Part shown: one piece after another, positions 14,291 to 22,657 of the stretch
Layout of the letters: the number at the start of each line of letters is the position of its first letter
Numbering within the stretch: the stretch's first letter is position 1
DNA from: Clostridia bacterium
Lineage (GTDB): Bacteria > Bacillota > Clostridia > Oscillospirales > Acutalibacteraceae
Length of the DNA stretch: 44,647 bases
Assembly: GCA_900768075.1 (NCBI GenBank)
Contig: CAAGBN010000056.1
Location: forward strand, 1-44,647
Direction: 5' to 3'
Notes under the pieces: generated by a model
The model's database searches: none
Told to the model about the DNA's origin: nothing
The model's input: the letters and a program-made list of their open reading frames with translations, nothing else
Position numbers and translations under genes: made by a program

Positions 14291-17032
14291 TTATTCAGTT
14301 CTGAGAGCTTCAACAGGGTCTTTCTTAGCTGCAAGTGATGAGGGTACAAGACCTGCAATAAAGGTTAAGCCTACGCTGATGCAGATGAGGATTATTGCCG
14401 CACTGACAGGAAGCTGAGCTGCAGCACCTGTTTTTGTCAGATAATCAAGCAGGAAGTTTATAGGCAGTTCCAGCAGAAGCGTACAGCCTATACCCAGCAC
14501 ACCTGCCGCCAGACCGACTATAATCGTCTCGGCATTGAAGACGCTTGAAACGTCGCTCTTTGATGCACCGATACTTCTGAGAATACCGATTTCCTTAGTT
14601 CTTTCAAGAACTGAGATATATGTGATAATACCAATCATAATTGATGAAACCACAAGAGAGATTGCAACGAACATTACAAGCACATAAGTTACAATATCAA
14701 TAATCTTGGTAACTGAAGAAAGAAGCATACCCACGGGGTCTGTGGGACTGATTTCATATTCGGGATGACCGTCTTCAGTAACCTTATTATTATAATAGCT
14801 GATCATATTCTCTATCTCTTCTTTAGCTTCAAAGCTCTTGGGATAGAAATAGATTGATGTGGGTGTATCAGCACTCTGATATCCGAGAACCTTCATAGTG
14901 TTATCATACGAGCATTCAGCGTTTATGGTATCAATATAAGCCTGCTTAAGAGCCAGCACCTGCTCATCGTTGAGGTAACCCTCCATAAGCTTTTTCTGCA
15001 AGTCTGTCATATCACCGAAGTCGAACAGAGAGGTCATATCCATAATATCAATCTCTGAAAGATCGATATCACCTGCAAGGCTCATAAAGGGGCTGATATC
15101 AAGATAAGCCATATTGATAAGGCTCATATCTATATCAACAAGATCAAAATCATTTACTGAAAGATTCATAAACTCAAGACCTGAAATTACATCCCTTGAG
15201 GTATCTGCAAGCTGCTGCTTTACAACCTCTGAGTTCTCTGTATATTCAAGTGCATAATCCATAAGCTCAGTTGTATAGCCGATACCGCCTGTGCCTACAG
15301 AAAGAACGTTGTTTTCATCGGGACGGATAATACCTACGATGCTGATTTCCAGACCCTTGTCGATAAGCTGTTTTACATAAGCTGTATTAGCACTTTTGTC
15401 TTTCCAGAGACCTGTTTTCTTATCCTTGACCATATAGTCGCAGTTAAGAACAAGCTTGAATTTCATATTGCAGATTTCTTCATAAGAGAATGACTGCACC
15501 TGTGTCTGTTCATCAGCTGAGCCTGAAAGAGCACCCATAATATCTGATGAAAGCTGATTCTGATCCTTTACACCTAAAGCATAAAGCAGAAGCTCATTGA
15601 TTTCGTTGTTAGCGTCAACCATAAGCACAACTTCATTTTTTGCTTCAGGCAATCTGCCGTAAATAATATCATACTGTCTTGAAACAACCTCATTATCACC
15701 AATAAGCTCCATCCATGCATCGAGCATTGTTGAGGACATAAAATTTTCCATACCGGGCATCATCATACTGCTGCTCATTTCCTGCATAGCAGTGTTGGGA
15801 TTAACTCTGATTACACCCTCCGAAGTGTCTGCCTTGTAAATATTAAGCGGAGTTGAATATTTGAACTGAAGATCGTTACAAAGCTCATTAAAAGCTTCTC
15901 TGTTATCATCGATATATTTTTTGAAGCTTTTTATGTTGTTTGATGATGACTGAGCTACAAAGGTTTTTACAAGCTCTGTAAACATATCATTTACATAAAC
16001 CTTGTCAAGAATATTGCTTGAATCAAGCATTTCCTGACCCATACCCATAACTGCACTCATCATATTGTCGGTATTTACGGCTTCTCTCTCAACTGACATA
16101 GGATAAGCCATAAGTGTGTCGTTCTGCACTTTATCAACATAATTCTGAATACCTGTTGAAAGTGCAAGAACAAGTGCGATACCGATAATACCTATTGAGC
16201 CTGCAAAAGCAGTAAGTATTGTTCTGCCTTTTTTGGTTGCAAGGTTTCTTATACTGAGACCGAAAGCTGTTGCGGGACTCATTGAGGGCTTCTTACCCTT
16301 TTTAAGTTCTTCCTCAGCCTTTACCTTTTCATATTCAAAGTCATTTTCTTCAGGCTCAAAGGGATTGCTGTCATCTATAATTTTACCGTCTTTACACTTG
16401 ATGATTCTGTTTGAATATTCATAAGCGAGCTCAGGGTTATGTGTTACCATAATTATGAGCTTATCCTTGGAAATTTCCTTGAGAAGCTTCATAATCTGTA
16501 CGCTTGTTTCACTGTCAAGAGCACCTGTAGGCTCGTCGGCAAGAATAATATCAGGGTTATTGATAAGCGCACGGGCAATGGCAACTCTCTGCACCTGACC
16601 GCCTGACATCTGGCTGGGCTTTTTATTGATATGCTCTGCAAGACCAACCTGAGTGAGAGCAGCTATAGCTCTGTCACGTCTTTCCTTCTTTGATACGCCT
16701 GAAAGTGTCAGTGCAAGCTCAACGTTTGCAAGAACGCTCTGATGAGGTATAAGGTTGTAGTTCTGGAATACAAAACCGATTGAGTGGTTTCTGTATGTAT
16801 CCCAGTTTTCATCGGTGAAAGTCTTAGTTGACTTACCATTGATAACAAGGTCGCCGTCTGTATAAATATCGAGACCGCCGATAATGTTAAGCATTGTTGT
16901 CTTGCCGCAGCCTGAGGGACCGAGAATAGAAACAAATTCGCTTTCTCTGAAATTGATGTTGACATCCTTCAGAGCTCTGACAGTGGTATCACCTGTCACA
17001 TAATCTTTAACAATATTCTTTAATATCAGCAT
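14291..17032 (-). CDS. Fused ABC ATPase-FtsX permease (MacB-like)
   Basis: A single 913-residue chain joins an ATPase and a permease. The ATPase (about 1-225) has Walker A GPSGCGKTT (38-46), the signature MSGGQ (142-146) and Walker B IILADEP (162-168), closest to MacB/LolD-type ATPases. After a Lys-rich linker a first membrane segment lies at about 270-292. A large extracellular domain of about 470 residues follows, then three C-terminal segments in an FtsX/MacB-type domain ending in the usual KKDPVEALR. Such transporters work on extracellular or membrane substrates mechanically rather than by moving cargo through a channel. It starts 4 bases after the stop of the exported duplicated protein, with AGGAGG in the gap, so the two very likely function together. 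Confidence 0.93.
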   Translation of the reverse strand: MLILKNIVKDYVTGDTTVRALKDVNINFRESEFVSILGPSGCGKTTMLNIIGGLDIYTDGDLVINGKSTKTFTDENWDTYRNHSIGFVFQNYNLIPHQSVLANVELALTLSGVSKKERRDRAIAALTQVGLAEHINKKPSQMSGGQVQRVAIARALINNPDIILADEPTGALDSETSVQIMKLLKEISKDKLIIMVTHNPELAYEYSNRIIKCKDGKIIDDSNPFEPEENDFEYEKVKAEEELKKGKKPSMSPATAFGLSIRNLATKKGRTILTAFAGSIGIIGIALVLALSTGIQNYVDKVQNDTLMAYPMSVEREAVNTDNMMSAVMGMGQEMLDSSNILDKVYVNDMFTELVKTFVAQSSSNNIKSFKKYIDDNREAFNELCNDLQFKYSTPLNIYKADTSEGVIRVNPNTAMQEMSSSMMMPGMENFMSSTMLDAWMELIGDNEVVSRQYDIIYGRLPEAKNEVVLMVDANNEINELLLYALGVKDQNQLSSDIMGALSGSADEQTQVQSFSYEEICNMKFKLVLNCDYMVKDKKTGLWKDKSANTAYVKQLIDKGLEISIVGIIRPDENNVLSVGTGGIGYTTELMDYALEYTENSEVVKQQLADTSRDVISGLEFMNLSVNDFDLVDIDMSLINMAYLDISPFMSLAGDIDLSEIDIMDMTSLFDFGDMTDLQKKLMEGYLNDEQVLALKQAYIDTINAECSYDNTMKVLGYQSADTPTSIYFYPKSFEAKEEIENMISYYNNKVTEDGHPEYEISPTDPVGMLLSSVTKIIDIVTYVLVMFVAISLVVSSIMIGIITYISVLERTKEIGILRSIGASKSDVSSVFNAETIIVGLAAGVLGIGCTLLLELPINFLLDYLTKTGAAAQLPVSAAIILICISVGLTFIAGLVPSSLAAKKDPVEALRTE

Positions 17033-17035
17033 CAG

Positions 17036-19654
17036 TTACACCTCCTGAGAGTCAGCAGCCTTTTTGTTTGCCTTTCTGACTTTCATTTCTTCTATATAGT
17101 AATTGATTCTTTTTCTGTTGAAAACTATCAGCACTTCAACTGCCGCTATAACTAAAAATCCTGAAAGCACCGGCACAGCATCATCGATAGTTTTGTCGGG
17201 GCTGTAGATAATAGTGGGCAGATAATCCTCCTCAGGCTTTACCTCAACCACAGGACGCTCTCTGAAAAAGATTTTATAAAGCCACTCTACTGTTTCGTCA
17301 GTGGTCATAGCAGATATTTCTGCACCGATACCGCCTGAGAAATCAGCAAACATATTATCTTCGCCTGAGCCCATAAAGCCCATCATCATATTTTCGTTGC
17401 CGGGAGTTTTCATAATCTCTGCAATAAATCTTACAATCGTAACCATAATTGCAGGCTGATCAGCCTTGACATAAGAGATATTCACTGTCTCGCCACCGAG
17501 TGTTCTCTTGCTCTGTACGGTTACAAGCTCACCCATTGAAGCAAACTGATTGATATCAAAATTACTCAGATCTATACCCATATCGTTGCCCTTGAGCATA
17601 TCTGATGCCATTTCTTCAATACCAAGCTCTGAAAGCCCGGGCATTTTGAGCATATCCTCCATACCGAAATCCTTGAGCATATTTGTCAAGGGATACATAA
17701 GATTATCTATGCAGGTTTCTATACCCTTATTATTGATGAAATAAAGCAGATTGGGAAGAATCTCAGTAACTGTATAAACAGGTCTGTCCAGGAACCTTTC
17801 CACAAGAGATATGAGTGCTTCCGCAAGAGCCTGAGTACCCTTGCCCTTACCGACAGCTTTTTTATACTCTTCATATGTGGGTATACTGTCATTACTGCAG
17901 CCAAGTGCTTCAAGCAGAGGGATAATCGCAGTGTTATAGCCGTTACTGCCGTAAATATCAACTGCACCCATAACCTGAATCTTGCCTTCGCAAAGAAGCA
18001 TATTGAGTATATCTTCCATCGGTCTGAGAACAGCACAAAGAGTCTTGATAAAGCCTTTTTTATCACCGTTTTTAAAGCCCCAGTTAATTGCTTCGGGGTT
18101 TATCTTGCTCCAGGATGAAGCTCTTGAAAGAGTGTATCTCGCAGAAGAAAAACGGCTTTCTGTAAGCTCGTTTGCTACAGCGGCAGGAGTAACAACAAGA
18201 CCTGCAAGCTCTGCAACAGCCTTTAATTCTTCACCTGAAAGTGCTCCGTAAAGCTCACAGACAAGGGTGCTGATGAGGCTGTTTGAATATATCTCAGGAG
18301 CAAGTGCTTCTCTGACGGTTTTGTACTTACCACCCTCAGCGATAAACTGATTGATAAGATCATCCATTCCGTCAACAACCTTCTGGAAGTTATCTCTTGT
18401 AAGGTTGGGAGTATAAGTTACATTTGCACCTTCAAAGCTGCCGAATGTCCATGAATAATCATTTATCTGACCGCCCTCGGCATTAAGAAGCTTAACTAAA
18501 AGCACAATGATTTCATCTGTGCTCTTTGCCATAAGCTTGTCAATAACATCTGATATTCCGGCAGTGTCCTCGCCGAGCATATTGCCCATTGAATCCTTGT
18601 TGAGCTTAGCTGTATCTATAGCCCATCTCATAAGCACTGTAAAGGTTGCAGCTTTGTCTGATATGACTCTGTCGCCTGAAACAGTACCGCAGGAAGCGAG
18701 CTCCTTAAGATTGATTTCTGCCATCTTAAGACCCGTACCGCCGAGAATGTCGTTGAAATTGAGTGTGAAATCCTGAGTAAAGGATTCACTGTTCTGAATA
18801 AAGGCAAGTATTGTTTCAACCTTTATAAAAGTTGAAATATTGAAAAGCTGAAGCTTAAGAGGCTCAATAAGAGTTGCAACGGCCTTATCGAGTCCGCCCT
18901 CTTCAAGGAAATATGCTATTGACGGCAGAATATCTGTCAGCACATCACAGGGATTTGCAAGTATTCTTTCTATAAGAACAAAGATATCGCCGATGATGCT
19001 TTTAAGCATAGCTCTGCGGTTTTCATTTGCCTGAGCGTAAAAAACGGCACTGTCTGTCACAGTCTCACAGCCGAGAGCTCTGAGTGTAGGTACAATAGCT
19101 GTTTCATAGCCCTTTGCACCCTTGAGGCCGACAACTGCATTAACAGAGTATGAGCCACCGCAAAGAAGCATATAAAGCACATCGTTAAAGGGTGAAAGCA
19201 CAGCTGATACAGCATTGATAAAGCTCTCCTTATCCTTTATGCCCCACTTGGCTTTTCCGAGATCAACCTCACTCCACTTATCAAAGGAAGCGAGCTTAGT
19301 CTGAATCTTCGGGTATTCTGAAAGATGTGATGCCACACCCTTTACGGTTACATCAAGACCCAATGCAGAAATACTTTCCGCATTCTCTTCAATAGCCTTA
19401 TATACACCTGTCATCAGGGATGACACAACCTCATCCTTGAAGATTTCAGGTAATATCAGATTTTCAAGGGAGCCCTGAGGAGTCGTTTTCACAAGACTCT
19501 CAATTATTGCATCTGTTTTTCCTATAGTTGCCTCAATCTGCTGTTTGTCAACACCCTGAGGGTAGGACACAGCCTGCACTGCAGGCATAAGGCTCACTGC
19601 GATCAATAAAACCGCAATCAGCAGACTGCTGACTTTCTTCACTTTTATCAACAT
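17036..19654 (-). CDS. Large exported, internally duplicated membrane-anchored protein
   Basis: I do not recognise this 872-residue protein. It has a signal peptide (KVKKVSSLLIAVLLIAV, ending near an AVQAVS cleavage site), a long all-alpha-looking extracellular part, one membrane segment near 820-845 and a short basic tail, so a type I topology. The extracellular part holds two related halves: N-half and C-half share, in order, a WGxKxxxxFIxxxxAVLxPxxDxLxMLLCxG block, a GxxGYxTAIxPxLxALGC block and a LxERxLxxPxxxxTxILPxxxYF block. No catalytic motif is evident. Start at 19654 is chosen because an earlier ATG (19696) overlaps the marR gene. It is followed tightly by the ATPase-FtsX gene and preceded by marR. 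Confidence 0.8.
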   Translation of the reverse strand: MLIKVKKVSSLLIAVLLIAVSLMPAVQAVSYPQGVDKQQIEATIGKTDAIIESLVKTTPQGSLENLILPEIFKDEVVSSLMTGVYKAIEENAESISALGLDVTVKGVASHLSEYPKIQTKLASFDKWSEVDLGKAKWGIKDKESFINAVSAVLSPFNDVLYMLLCGGSYSVNAVVGLKGAKGYETAIVPTLRALGCETVTDSAVFYAQANENRRAMLKSIIGDIFVLIERILANPCDVLTDILPSIAYFLEEGGLDKAVATLIEPLKLQLFNISTFIKVETILAFIQNSESFTQDFTLNFNDILGGTGLKMAEINLKELASCGTVSGDRVISDKAATFTVLMRWAIDTAKLNKDSMGNMLGEDTAGISDVIDKLMAKSTDEIIVLLVKLLNAEGGQINDYSWTFGSFEGANVTYTPNLTRDNFQKVVDGMDDLINQFIAEGGKYKTVREALAPEIYSNSLISTLVCELYGALSGEELKAVAELAGLVVTPAAVANELTESRFSSARYTLSRASSWSKINPEAINWGFKNGDKKGFIKTLCAVLRPMEDILNMLLCEGKIQVMGAVDIYGSNGYNTAIIPLLEALGCSNDSIPTYEEYKKAVGKGKGTQALAEALISLVERFLDRPVYTVTEILPNLLYFINNKGIETCIDNLMYPLTNMLKDFGMEDMLKMPGLSELGIEEMASDMLKGNDMGIDLSNFDINQFASMGELVTVQSKRTLGGETVNISYVKADQPAIMVTIVRFIAEIMKTPGNENMMMGFMGSGEDNMFADFSGGIGAEISAMTTDETVEWLYKIFFRERPVVEVKPEEDYLPTIIYSPDKTIDDAVPVLSGFLVIAAVEVLIVFNRKRINYYIEEMKVRKANKKAADSQEV

Positions 19655-19673
19655 AGTTATATAATCCACCTTT

Positions 19674-20120
19674 TCACTGATTATCAATGAGTTCAAGCTC
19701 TTGTTTCTTTGTTATATCCGATATTTTTCTGATGATACGCAACAGCTCGAAAACATCTTCTTCACCGAGCTGGTCTGCTATAAACAGTGCATTTCCTATA
19801 GCTTGCTGTCTGTAGTGAAGGAACTGCATTGCGCCCTTGCTTGTAAGGGAAATTGTTGATTTTCTTCTGTCAAGCTCATTCTGATGTCTTTCAACATAGC
19901 CCTTCGCTTCAAGGGATTTCACAATCGCAGACAGTCTTGCTGCGGTAAAGCCGAAGTTTTTGCAAATCATTCCGAGACTGCATTCTCCACCCGCATTGTT
20001 AAGAACCGCAAGTATAAGATTCTCGCCCTTAAGTGAAAATTTGAGTTTTTCAAAGAGAAGCTCTACATTTATACTGTCAAAGGTTTCAAAGATTTTTTCT
20101 GTAAGGCTGTCACTGCTCAA
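19674..20120 (-). CDS. MarR-family regulator of the exported protein-ABC operon
   Basis: A 148-residue winged helix-turn-helix protein. The recognition region (SLGMICKNFGFTAARLSAIVKSLEAKGYVER) and the wing with DRRKSTISLTSKG are typical of MarR. Translation begins at a TTG codon preceded by GGAGG, which suggests modest expression. It is the first gene of a unit with the duplicated exported protein and the ATPase-FtsX transporter. A palindrome just downstream of its -10 box suggests autorepression. It is divergent from a second MarR gene. Confidence 0.9.
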   Translation of the reverse strand: MSSDSLTEKIFETFDSINVELLFEKLKFSLKGENLILAVLNNAGGECSLGMICKNFGFTAARLSAIVKSLEAKGYVERHQNELDRRKSTISLTSKGAMQFLHYRQQAIGNALFIADQLGEEDVFELLRIIRKISDITKKQELELIDNQ

Positions 20121-20160
20121 TTCCGTTCCTCCTGTTTTATACTGTATATCTCATATAATA

Positions 20161-20204
20161 TTTAACACCGTTTAATAATAGCATATCCAATTTAAAAAAG
20201 TCAA
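20161..20204 (-). promoter_or_regulatory. Promoter and candidate operator of the minus-strand MarR operon
   Basis: On the minus strand TTGACT (20199-20204) and TATTAT (20175-20180) are 18 bases apart. Directly after the -10 box lies a near-palindrome, read on the plus strand as TTTAACACCGTTTAA (20161-20175), where a bound repressor would block transcription. Confidence 0.65.
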
Positions 20205-20340
20205 CATCAAATTAATGGTATTGCACAAAATCAGATGGTTAATTTTGTAAATGTTATCCAAACATCAGCCTTGCAATATGCTGTATGTTAATTTTCAGTT
20301 TTCATATGCTATAACCGCAAGTATAAATGAACTTAAAAAA

Positions 20341-20353
20341 TTAACACCGTTAA
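20341..20353. promoter_or_regulatory. TTAAC-N3-GTTAA palindrome, second MarR-type site
   Basis: TTAACACCGTTAA has perfect 5-base arms and shares the 11-base core TTAACACCGTT with the site at 20161-20175. It lies about 30 bases upstream of the -35 box of the divergent MarR2 operon. The shared core suggests that one regulator binds both, linking the two divergent operons. Confidence 0.5.
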
Positions 20354-20384
20354 GTATTATTTTTGCTTTTATTATCTTTCTGTG

Positions 20385-20434
20385 TTGACAAAGACTTGAA
20401 TCGGTCATATAATAAATATGTTAGCTTTCTAACA
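20385..20434 (+). promoter_or_regulatory. Promoter and operator of the MarR2-ABC exporter operon
   Basis: A consensus -35 TTGACA (20385-20390) and consensus -10 TATAAT (20408-20413) with a 17-base spacer. From 6 bases after the -10 box runs the perfect palindrome TGTTAG-N4-CTAACA (20419-20434), over the expected start site. A further half-site GCTAACA follows near 20443. This is a strong, tightly repressible arrangement. Confidence 0.75.
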
Positions 20435-20469
20435 GTTCGCAGGCTAACAATAAACTCAAGGAGGCTGAA

Positions 20470-20934
20470 ATGGAATCCCGCAAACTCGGTTTTGAGCTAC
20501 ACCGCTCATCAAGACTGGTCAAAAGATATATGGACAGCGACACCTCAAAGCTGTATATAGAAAAAATAACAGGCACCCACGGTTGGGCACTCGGATTTTT
20601 CTTCCATAACAGAGACAGAGATGTTTTTCAGAAAGACTTTGAGCAGGAATTCAATATCCGCCGCTCAACAGCAAGCAACATCCTCGCCCTCATAGAAAAA
20701 AACGGACTTATTCAGAGAGAAAGTGTCCCATATGATGCAAGGCTGAAAAAAATCACCCTGACACAGAAGGCTCTCGATATACAGCAGGAAATCGATATCG
20801 CCTTTGAAAAGCTGGAAGATACAATGAAAAAAGACATCTCCAAGGAGGAGCTTGAAGTATTTTTCAGAGTCATTGACAAAATAAACTTCAACTTAGAAAG
20901 GAAGGATACAAACAATGATAAAACGATTGAGTAA
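20470..20934 (+). CDS. MarR-family regulator of the ABC exporter operon
   Basis: A 154-residue MarR-type repressor. The winged-helix region contains FNIRRSTASNILALIEKNGL and the wing YDARLKKITLT. AAGGAGG precedes the ATG by 5 bases. It overlaps the following ABC gene by 20 bases, so regulator and exporter are translated together. Operons of MarR plus a heterodimeric multidrug-type exporter are common in Clostridia, where the regulator usually senses a toxic compound. It is only distantly similar to the divergent MarR at 19674-20120. Confidence 0.9.
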   Translation: MESRKLGFELHRSSRLVKRYMDSDTSKLYIEKITGTHGWALGFFFHNRDRDVFQKDFEQEFNIRRSTASNILALIEKNGLIQRESVPYDARLKKITLTQKALDIQQEIDIAFEKLEDTMKKDISKEELEVFFRVIDKINFNLERKDTNNDKTIE

Positions 20935-22657
20935 ATGTATCAGGGAATATAAGCTCCCTTCAATTCTGGCTCCCATATTCATATCCCTTGAGGTTATCCT
21001 TGAAGTTTTCATACCTAAAATTATGGGTATGCTTATTGATAACGGCATAGAAAAAAGCGACACATCCTATGTTGTCAAAATGGGACTTGTGCTTGTTGTT
21101 CTCTGCTCGCTGAGTCTTCTCAGCGGTGTCGCTTCCGGTACTGCTGCCGCAAAAGCAAGCTCAGGCTTTGCAAAAAACCTCAGACATGATATGTACCATA
21201 ACGTACAGAATTTTTCTTTTGCAAGCATCGATAAATTTTCAACCTCAGGTCTTGTTACAAGACTTACAACAGATGTCACCAATCTGCAGAACTCATATCA
21301 GATGATTATACGAATTGCAGTACGCTCCCCTGCTATGCTTATTTTCTCTCTTGTTATGGCGCTGAGCATCAATGCAAAAATCAGTCTGATATTCCTTTGT
21401 GTCATTCCTTTCCTTGCAGCAGGTCTGTCTTTTATAATTTCGCGTGCACATCCGATTTTCAAAAGAGTTTTCAAAACATACGATAAGCTCAATAATGTAG
21501 TCAACGAAAATCTCCACGGCATCAGAGTTGTAAAGTCATTCGTCCGCGAAGACAAGGAGGAAGAAAAGTTCAAGAAGGTATCAGGCACCATATACTCAGA
21601 CACAAAAAAGGCTGAGGGTCTTATAGCCTTCAACGCTCCCTTGATGCAGCTGAGCACTTATACCTGTATGCTTCTTATAGCCTGGTTCGGTGCAAAGCTT
21701 ATTGTTACCACAGGCGAAGCTGAAATGACAACAGGTGACCTTTTCTCGGTTATTACTTATACTATGCAGATTCTTTCAACCCTGATGATGCTTTCAATGA
21801 TTTTTGTTATGCTGACTATGTCAAAGGCTTCAGGCGAAAGAGTATGCGAAGTACTTAACGAGGTTACCGATCTTCACAACTCCGAAAATCCTGTTATGCA
21901 GGTTAAAGACGGCAGTATCGACTTTGAAAATGTCGGCTTCAGCTATGCCAAAGACAAGGATAATCTCTGTCTTAAGAAAGTAAACCTTTCAATAAAATCA
22001 GGTGAGACCGTTGGCATCATCGGTTCAACAGGCTCATCAAAAACATCCTTTGTACAGCTTATTCCCCGTCTTTATGATGTCACTGAGGGCAGTGTAAAGG
22101 TAGGCGGTACAGACGTAAGAGACTATGACATAGAAACTCTCAGAAACGAAGTAGCTATGGTCCTTCAGAAGAATGTTCTCTTCTCAGGTACTATAAAGGA
22201 TAATCTTCGTTGGGGTAATGAAAACGCCACAGATGAGGAAATGATTGAAGCCTGCAAGCTGGCTCAGGCTCACCCCTTTATCAGTGAAATGCCCGATGGC
22301 TATGACACATATATTGAGCAGGGCGGCACCAACGTATCAGGCGGTCAGAAGCAGAGAATCTGTATTGCACGCTCACTTCTCAAAAAGCCTAAGATTCTCA
22401 TTCTCGACGACTCAACAAGTGCCGTTGACACAAAAACCGATGCCCTCATCAGAATGGCATTCAAGCAATATATTCCCGAAACAACAAAGATAATTATTGC
22501 TCAGCGTATTTCGTCTATTCAGGATGCAGATAAAATCATTGTCCTCGACGGTGGTGAGGTCAGTGCATTCGGCACTCACGATGAGCTTATACAATCAAGC
22601 GAAATTTACAGAGAAGTTTATACATCTCAGGTGAAAGGAGGAAAGGACAATGAGTAA
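20915..22657 (+). CDS. ABC exporter half-transporter, degenerate-Walker-B subunit 1
   Basis: A 580-residue half-transporter with an N-terminal six-segment exporter domain (about 1-320) and a C-terminal ATPase. Walker A is the variant GSTGSSKTS (370-378), the signature is a good VSGGQ, and Walker B is followed by Asp (D499) instead of the catalytic Glu (LILDDSTSAVD). This makes it the TM287/BmrC-like subunit of a heterodimer with one weak ATP site. It overlaps marR upstream and the partner gene downstream (8 bases). The substrate is unknown; drug or peptide export is typical. Confidence 0.93.
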   Translation: MIKRLSKCIREYKLPSILAPIFISLEVILEVFIPKIMGMLIDNGIEKSDTSYVVKMGLVLVVLCSLSLLSGVASGTAAAKASSGFAKNLRHDMYHNVQNFSFASIDKFSTSGLVTRLTTDVTNLQNSYQMIIRIAVRSPAMLIFSLVMALSINAKISLIFLCVIPFLAAGLSFIISRAHPIFKRVFKTYDKLNNVVNENLHGIRVVKSFVREDKEEEKFKKVSGTIYSDTKKAEGLIAFNAPLMQLSTYTCMLLIAWFGAKLIVTTGEAEMTTGDLFSVITYTMQILSTLMMLSMIFVMLTMSKASGERVCEVLNEVTDLHNSENPVMQVKDGSIDFENVGFSYAKDKDNLCLKKVNLSIKSGETVGIIGSTGSSKTSFVQLIPRLYDVTEGSVKVGGTDVRDYDIETLRNEVAMVLQKNVLFSGTIKDNLRWGNENATDEEMIEACKLAQAHPFISEMPDGYDTYIEQGGTNVSGGQKQRICIARSLLKKPKILILDDSTSAVDTKTDALIRMAFKQYIPETTKIIIAQRISSIQDADKIIVLDGGEVSAFGTHDELIQSSEIYREVYTSQVKGGKDNE

